NCBI RefSeq assembly: GCF_030269515.1
Contig: NZ_BSTM01000003.1
Coordinates: 224,102 to 288,101 of the forward strand
DNA: 64,000 nt
Source: Actinomadura sp. NBRC 104412
Lineage (GTDB): Bacteria; Actinomycetota; Actinomycetes; Streptosporangiales; Streptosporangiaceae
Reading direction: 5' to 3'
The stretch's first letter is position 1. Each line of letters starts with the position of its first letter. A program made the position numbers and the translations under genes. The notes below the pieces were generated by a model. The model was given only the letters and a program-made list of their open reading frames with translations. It was not told the DNA's origin and did not search any database. Of the stretch, positions 60,150 through 64,000 are shown one piece after another.

Positions 60150-60226
60150 TGGTGCCCCGAGTGGGATTCGAACCCACACTGGATGTGGTTTGAGCACATT
60201 GCCTCTGCCGGTTGGGCTATCGGGGC
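60150..60226 (-). tRNA. tRNA-Leu(CAA) with short variable arm
   Basis: On the minus strand a complete cloverleaf folds: acceptor GCCCCGA/TCGGGGC (7 bp), D-arm GCC/GGC with GG in the loop, anticodon stem ATGTG/CACAT with loop CTCAAAC (anticodon CAA, 60192-60190), variable region of only 5 nt, T-arm GTGGG/CCCAC with TTCGAAT loop. Discriminator A and an encoded CCA (60152-60150) follow. CAA reads the Leu codon UUG, yet leucine tRNAs normally have a long variable arm. Either an atypical leucine tRNA or a tRNA with altered identity. AT-rich DNA just upstream (60227-60280) probably holds its promoter (TAATAC on the minus strand). Confidence 0.85.
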
Positions 60227-60359
60227 ATCTCTTCTCTAGGTATTACCGAAATATCCAAATAAATCGGACGTATGGAGTTGTCATGCGGAAGCCGCGCGGA
60301 ACCTCCCTGGCAGGGCGTTCCCCGGCAGACCTGGCCATGACCAGGGTAGCGGGTCCCGG

Positions 60360-60365
60360 TAGTCT
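60360..60365 (+). promoter_or_regulatory. -10 box of pdtaR (leaderless)
   Basis: TAGTCT ends 7 nt before the GTG at 60373. Confidence 0.55.
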
Positions 60366-60372
60366 CGTGCGC

Positions 60373-60990
60373 GTGACGGAGAGCGCTCGGCGAGTTGTGA
60401 TCGCAGAAGACGAGGCCCTGATCCGGCTCGATCTCAAGGAGATGCTGCAGGAGGACGGCTATCAGGTGGTCGGCGAGGCCGGCGACGGGGAGACCGCCGT
60501 GCGGCTGGCGGCCGAGCAGCGGCCGGACCTGGTGATCCTGGACGTCAAGATGCCCGTGCTCGACGGGATCTCCGCGGCCGAGCGGATCTCCGCGGAGCGG
60601 ATCGCGCCGGTGGTGATCCTGACCGCGTTCTCGCAGCGCGAGCTCGTTCAGCGGGCCACCGAGGCCGGGGCGATGGCGTACCTGGTCAAGCCGTTCAGCA
60701 AGACGGACCTGGCGCCGGCGATCGAGATGGCGGTGAGCCGGTACACCGAGCTGCGGGCGCTGGAGGCCGAGGTCGCCAACCTCCAGGAGCGGCTGGAGAC
60801 CCGGAAGGTGATCGACCGGGCCAAGGGGCTGCTGCAGCAGGCGAACGGATGGAGCGAGCCCCAGGCGTTCCGGTGGATCCAGAAGACGTCGATGGACCGG
60901 CGGCTCACGATGCGGGCGGTCGCGGACGCCGTGGTGGCGGGAGCGCTGGGCGGGCGGCAGCAGGAGGGGGACGCCGAAACGAAGGCGTGA
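60373..60990 (+). CDS. pdtaR: PdtaR-type ANTAR response regulator
   Basis: A 205-residue regulator: receiver (residues ~8-125; VVIAEDEALIRLDL, phosphoacceptor in VILDVKMP, LTAFSQRELVQ, YLVKPFSKTD) and an ANTAR RNA-binding domain (about 135-195; LETRKVIDRAKGLLQQANGWSEPQAFRWIQKTSMDRRLTMR). Its length equals that of the mycobacterial protein. ANTAR domains bind twin-hexaloop RNA and prevent termination. The kinase partner PdtaS is not in this window. GTG at 60373 is chosen because the -10 is 7 nt upstream; GTG at 60367 is also in frame. Confidence 0.93.
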   Translation: MTESARRVVIAEDEALIRLDLKEMLQEDGYQVVGEAGDGETAVRLAAEQRPDLVILDVKMPVLDGISAAERISAERIAPVVILTAFSQRELVQRATEAGAMAYLVKPFSKTDLAPAIEMAVSRYTELRALEAEVANLQERLETRKVIDRAKGLLQQANGWSEPQAFRWIQKTSMDRRLTMRAVADAVVAGALGGRQQEGDAETKA

Positions 60991-61285
60991 CCCCCGGGGT
61001 TCCGTGTGCCGCGGGTCATGCCTGGTCCCGAGGTCGACGGCGGTCGTCGCGAACGCCTCACCGCCCGCGCGACGGGTCGTTACCGGACGTAATCGTGCAT
61101 GGCCACGGGCGCTGTCTGATGGGCACGGGGGCGTAACGAAGGGGTAACCCTTCATCTCAGAGGTGCTGATCTGCGGTCCCGGGTCGGTGTACTACGGACT
61201 GGTGCCCGAGTGACCGCTTTGCCCAGCTCTTGACGGGAGTGCGGTCCCCCGGGCTCCACTCGTACCCGATCCGTGGTGGATCCGG
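60991..61285. other. 295-bp gap upstream of livJ
   Basis: No gene was recognised. GAAGGG-GTAA-CCCTTC (61138-61153) is a perfect 6-bp inverted repeat. TTGACG at 61230 could be a -35 element, but no matching -10 is clear. This is the likely promoter and operator region of the liv genes. Confidence 0.4.
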
Positions 61286-62482
61286 ATGGAAAGGTTAGGC
61301 ACCTTGCGGCGCAACATGATGAGGGTCACCGGCGCTGTGGCGCTGAGTGCGGCGCTCGCGCTCAGCGCGGCCGCGTGCGGTGATGACGAAGGCGGGAGCA
61401 GCGGTGGCGGCGACTCCGTCACGATCGGATTCATGGGTGACCTGACCGGGGCGAACTCCGGCATCGTCATCCCGCCCAAGCAGGGCGCCCAGATGGCGAT
61501 CGACGAGTACAACGCCACCAATCCCAAGGTCAAGATCAACCTCAAGACCTACGACAGCCAGGGCAAGGGCGAGCAGGCGCTCCCGCTGGCCAAGACCGCG
61601 ATCACCAAGGACAAGATCGTCGGTATGATCGGTCCCGCGTTCTCCGGCGAGAGCCAGCAGGTGGGGCCGGCGCTGGAAGAGGGCAAGATCCCGTCGGTGT
61701 CGCCCTCGGCGACCAACTCGGCGCTGACCAAGAACGGGTGGAAGTACTACCACCGGATCGTCGGCAACGACGACGCCCAGGGCGCGGCGGTGGGCCAGTT
61801 CATCGCGAACTCCCTGAAGGCCAAGAAGGTCTTCATCATCCACGACAACTCCGAGTACGGTAAGCCGCTGGCCACGACGGTCGAGAACACCGTCAAGAGC
61901 GCCGGCGCGACGACCGAGGTCAGCGGGATCGACCCGGAGGCGTCGGACTACTCGGCGTCGGTGAACGCGGCGAAGGGCTTCGGCCCCGACGCCATCTTCT
62001 TCGGCGGCTACTACGCGGCCGGCGGCAAGCTGATCAAGCAGCTGCGCGAGGGCGGCGTCGACGCCCGCTTCCTGTCGGGCGACGGTTCCCTGGACAAGGG
62101 CCTGGCCAGCGGTGCCGGCGGCACCAACGCCGACGGCTCGATCATCGCCTGCCCGTGCCTGATCGACCCGACCGGCAAGGCCAGCGCGGCGTCCAAGAAG
62201 TTCTCCGACGCCTACAAGGCCAAGTACGGCTCGGAGACGGCGATCTACTCGGCCGAGGGCTACGACGCGGCCACCGCGTTCATCGAGGCGGTCAAGGCGG
62301 GGAACACCACCCCCGAGAAGATCAACGAGTTCCTGTCGACCGTGAACGTGCCGGGCGTCTCCAAGCCGATCAAGTTCACCCCGCAGGGTGACCCGGCGGT
62401 CGCGGACGTCTACGTCTACGAGGTCAAGGGCCAGACGCTGCCGCTGCTCGGCAACGCGAAGGATGCGAAGGTCGAGGGTTGA
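61286..62482 (+). CDS. livJ: Branched-chain amino acid ABC transporter substrate-binding lipoprotein
   Basis: A 398-residue type I periplasmic-binding protein. The signal peptide ends in lipobox LSAAAC, so it is lipid-anchored. The mature protein starts with IGFMGDLTGANSGIVIPPKQGAQMAIDEYN and has VGMIGPAFSGESQQVGPALEEGKIPSVSPSATN, typical of LivJ/LivK-like proteins. Two starts are possible: ATG 61286 or TTG 61304, the latter with GGAAAGG 9 nt upstream. Specificity for Leu/Ile/Val is a family guess; related proteins bind other ligands. A strong hairpin follows before the permease. Confidence 0.92.
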   Translation: MERLGTLRRNMMRVTGAVALSAALALSAAACGDDEGGSSGGGDSVTIGFMGDLTGANSGIVIPPKQGAQMAIDEYNATNPKVKINLKTYDSQGKGEQALPLAKTAITKDKIVGMIGPAFSGESQQVGPALEEGKIPSVSPSATNSALTKNGWKYYHRIVGNDDAQGAAVGQFIANSLKAKKVFIIHDNSEYGKPLATTVENTVKSAGATTEVSGIDPEASDYSASVNAAKGFGPDAIFFGGYYAAGGKLIKQLREGGVDARFLSGDGSLDKGLASGAGGTNADGSIIACPCLIDPTGKASAASKKFSDAYKAKYGSETAIYSAEGYDAATAFIEAVKAGNTTPEKINEFLSTVNVPGVSKPIKFTPQGDPAVADVYVYEVKGQTLPLLGNAKDAKVEG

Positions 62483-62546
62483 TCATCGTCCGTTCGCCTG
62501 ACCGGCGGGATTCGTTCGCCTACCGGCGGGCGGCTTGAACGACGCA

Positions 62547-62577
62547 GGAGCGGGAGTGCCAGAAGTGCTCCCGCTCC
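62547..62577 (+). promoter_or_regulatory. Hairpin between livJ and livH
   Basis: GGAGCGGGAG (62547-62556) pairs perfectly with CTCCCGCTCC (62568-62577), with wobble pairs extending into the loop. There is no U-tract and it ends 22 nt before the livH GTG. It may stabilise the livJ transcript or reduce read-through so the binding protein is made in excess. Confidence 0.65.
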
Positions 62578-62599
62578 CCCGATGAAGGCGGCCTGACAA

Positions 62600-63940
62600 G
62601 TGCTCAACGATTTCATTGATCAGTTCTGGCCGTCCACGGTGGACGGCATCTCGCTCGGCGCCATCTACGCCCTCGTGGCGCTGGGTTACACCCTGGTCTA
62701 CGGCGTCCTCCGATTGATCAACTTCGCGCACTCCGAGATCTTCATGATCGGCACCTTCGCCGCGATCGGCGCGGTGCAGATCATGGGCATCACCACTCCG
62801 GTCGGGACGGTGGCGCTGGTCGGCGTCGTCCTGGTGCTGGCGCTGTGCGCGGGAGTGGTCTCGGGCGGGGCGGCGATGCTGCTGGAGCTGGTGGCGTACC
62901 GGCCTCTGCGGAAGAAGGGCGCGTCGCGGCTCGCGGCACTGATCTCCGCGATCGGCGCCTCGCTGTTCCTCCAGCAGCTGTTCGCCCTGGTGGTGATCCC
63001 GAGGCTGTTCGACCGCCCGAAGGAGGGCGGCTTTCTGCCGGTGCAGTCGAACGACTTCGTCAACCCGGTGAACCTGTTCACGATCCGGTTCGAGGTGGAC
63101 GTGGTGCGGCTGGTGGCCCTGCTGGGCCTGGCCGCGTTCGTCGCCGGCCTGGTGTGGCTCTACCTGGACTTCCGCACGGCGCGGCGCGCCTCGGCGCGCG
63201 CCGAGGACGAGGAGTACCTCGCCGGCATCGTGGCGGGTTCCGCGTCCCGCGAGGACACCCCCTCGGGTGGCGGCACGGCGACCCTGACCAAGGAGCCCGA
63301 GACCGGCCGGGCGCCGGCGCCCACCTCCACGCTCACCCTCAGGACGGCGCTGACGCGGCGGACCTCGGGACGGCTGCTGCTGGGCGGCGCGGCCGTCGGG
63401 GTCGTGGCCTACGTGCTGTCGCTCTTCGTGTCGATCGGGGACCTGTTCACCTTCGGCACGATCGACGTGCGCAGCGACAAGCTGATCATGGTGATCGGCG
63501 CGATCCTGATGATGGTCCTGCTGGACGTCTTCGTGAACCGGACCAAGCTGGGCCGGGGCATCCGGTCGACGGCGCAGGACCCCGAGACCGCGGTCCTGAT
63601 GGGGGTCAACATCGACCGGGTCGTCATGGCGACGTTCGCGCTGGGCGGCGCGATGGCCGGTGTGGCCGCGGCGCTGTACATCATGCGCTTCGAAGAAGCG
63701 CATTTCATGGTCGGGTTCCTGCTGGGCATCAAGGCGTTCACCGCGGCCGTGCTCGGCGGCATCGGCAACCTGCGGGGCGCCCTGGTCGGCGGCCTGGTCC
63801 TGGGGCTGCTGGAGATGTACGGATCGTCGATCTTCGGGTCGGACTGGCGTGACGTGGTCGCGTTCGTCGTCCTGGTCCTGGTGCTGATGTTCCGTCCGAC
63901 CGGCATCCTCGGCGAGTCGTTGCAGAGGGCCCGAGCATGA
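62600..63940 (+). CDS. livH: Branched-chain amino acid ABC transporter permease, long LivH-type
   Basis: A 446-residue permease. The LivH core is present: ISLGAIYALVALGYTLVYGVLRLINFAHSEIFMIG and RAVSQDPETAVLMGV-like RGIRSTAQDPETAVLMGVNIDRV, with AVLGGIGNLRGALVGGLVLGLLE and a typical C-terminus. Typical LivH is about 300 residues; this one has about 140 extra between helices, including a Ser/Thr/Pro/Glu-rich segment (about residues 190-250) and extra hydrophobic stretches. GTG start. It overlaps livM by four bases. Confidence 0.9.
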   Translation: MLNDFIDQFWPSTVDGISLGAIYALVALGYTLVYGVLRLINFAHSEIFMIGTFAAIGAVQIMGITTPVGTVALVGVVLVLALCAGVVSGGAAMLLELVAYRPLRKKGASRLAALISAIGASLFLQQLFALVVIPRLFDRPKEGGFLPVQSNDFVNPVNLFTIRFEVDVVRLVALLGLAAFVAGLVWLYLDFRTARRASARAEDEEYLAGIVAGSASREDTPSGGGTATLTKEPETGRAPAPTSTLTLRTALTRRTSGRLLLGGAAVGVVAYVLSLFVSIGDLFTFGTIDVRSDKLIMVIGAILMMVLLDVFVNRTKLGRGIRSTAQDPETAVLMGVNIDRVVMATFALGGAMAGVAAALYIMRFEEAHFMVGFLLGIKAFTAAVLGGIGNLRGALVGGLVLGLLEMYGSSIFGSDWRDVVAFVVLVLVLMFRPTGILGESLQRARA

Positions 63941-64000
63941 CCGGGCCGAAGGGCGAGAAGGAGGGCAAGGTGCCCGGGTCCGAGGTGAAGACGGCCGCGG
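63937..64000 (+). CDS. livM: LivM-type permease, N-terminal fragment
   Basis: Only the first 21 codons are inside the window (MTGPKGEKEGKVPGSEVKTA), a hydrophilic start. The ATGA overlap with livH and the order livJ-livH-livM imply the second permease of the system, but no LivM motif is visible yet, so the identity rests on position. Confidence 0.55.
   Translation, partial: MTGPKGEKEGKVPGSEVKTAA

Overview
The window is a GC-rich chromosomal segment from a filamentous actinobacterium. A Streptosporangiales or Thermomonosporaceae-like genome such as Actinomadura is my best guess. This rests on gene order (yggS-sepF-yggT-divIVA-ileS-dksA-lspA-rluD), PriA in place of HisA with no trpF, a PdtaR-type ANTAR regulator beside pyk, GTG/GTGA-coupled operons, and many start codons sitting 6-8 nt after a TANNNT -10 box (leaderless transcripts). 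I see no transposase, integrase, phage gene or CRISPR array; this is core chromosome with a few accessory genes.

Layout. 1-4.6 kb: the end of the division cluster (yggS fragment, sepF, yggT, divIVA), a membrane protein with two cysteine modules, and a DUF1707/LiaF-like protein on the minus strand. 4.6-10.8 kb: ileS on the minus strand behind a translational T-box, facing away from dksA-like, lspA and rluD. 10.9-12.9 kb: azlCD and a divergent AraC regulator. 13-20.4 kb: dnaE, a DUF6882-like gene, a DUF2567-like gene, ybaK, a LON-substrate-domain protein and phzF. 20.4-26.1 kb: the his operon hisD-C-B-H-priA-ridA-hisF. 26-33.4 kb: CocE/NonD hydrolase, membrane protein, acyl-CoA dehydrogenase, AlkZ-like protein, two lipoproteins and a HEAT-repeat protein. 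33.5-37.2 kb: a heterodimeric ABC exporter. 37.2-38.2 kb: about 960 bp with no convincing gene. 38.2-43.8 kb: a cold-shock gene, then hisI, a Trp-associated membrane protein, an orphan response regulator, DUF2752, trpC, a 23-residue Trp-containing leader ORF, trpB and trpA; no trpE lies in this block. 43.9-50.5 kb: VKOR, two DsbA-like proteins, lgt, a VIT1-family protein and two tandem paralogous membrane-anchored proteins. 50.8-57.7 kb: gltBD and an AraC-type regulator. 57.9-64 kb: a DJ-1/PfpI protein, pyk, an unusual short-variable-arm tRNA-Leu(CAA), pdtaR, and a branched-chain amino acid ABC system (livJ, livH, start of livM).

The genes work together in several blocks: cell division and polar growth (SepF, DivIVA); lipoprotein maturation (Lgt and LspA serve the lipoproteins seen here); disulfide formation in exported proteins (VKOR re-oxidises DsbA-like proteins); histidine and tryptophan synthesis, linked through PriA; and nitrogen assimilation (GltBD).

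Most worth a second look: an IleRS whose HIGH signature is GVHH; its T-box with a complementary sequester helix; a well-folded tRNA-Leu(CAA) lacking the class II variable arm; a strictly 11-bp-phased repeat array upstream of a lipoprotein gene; a trp leader peptide plus loss of trpE from the usual place; a tandem pair of uncharacterised exported-domain paralogues; and 13 recurrent leaderless promoters. I found no obviously new multi-gene defence or mobile system.
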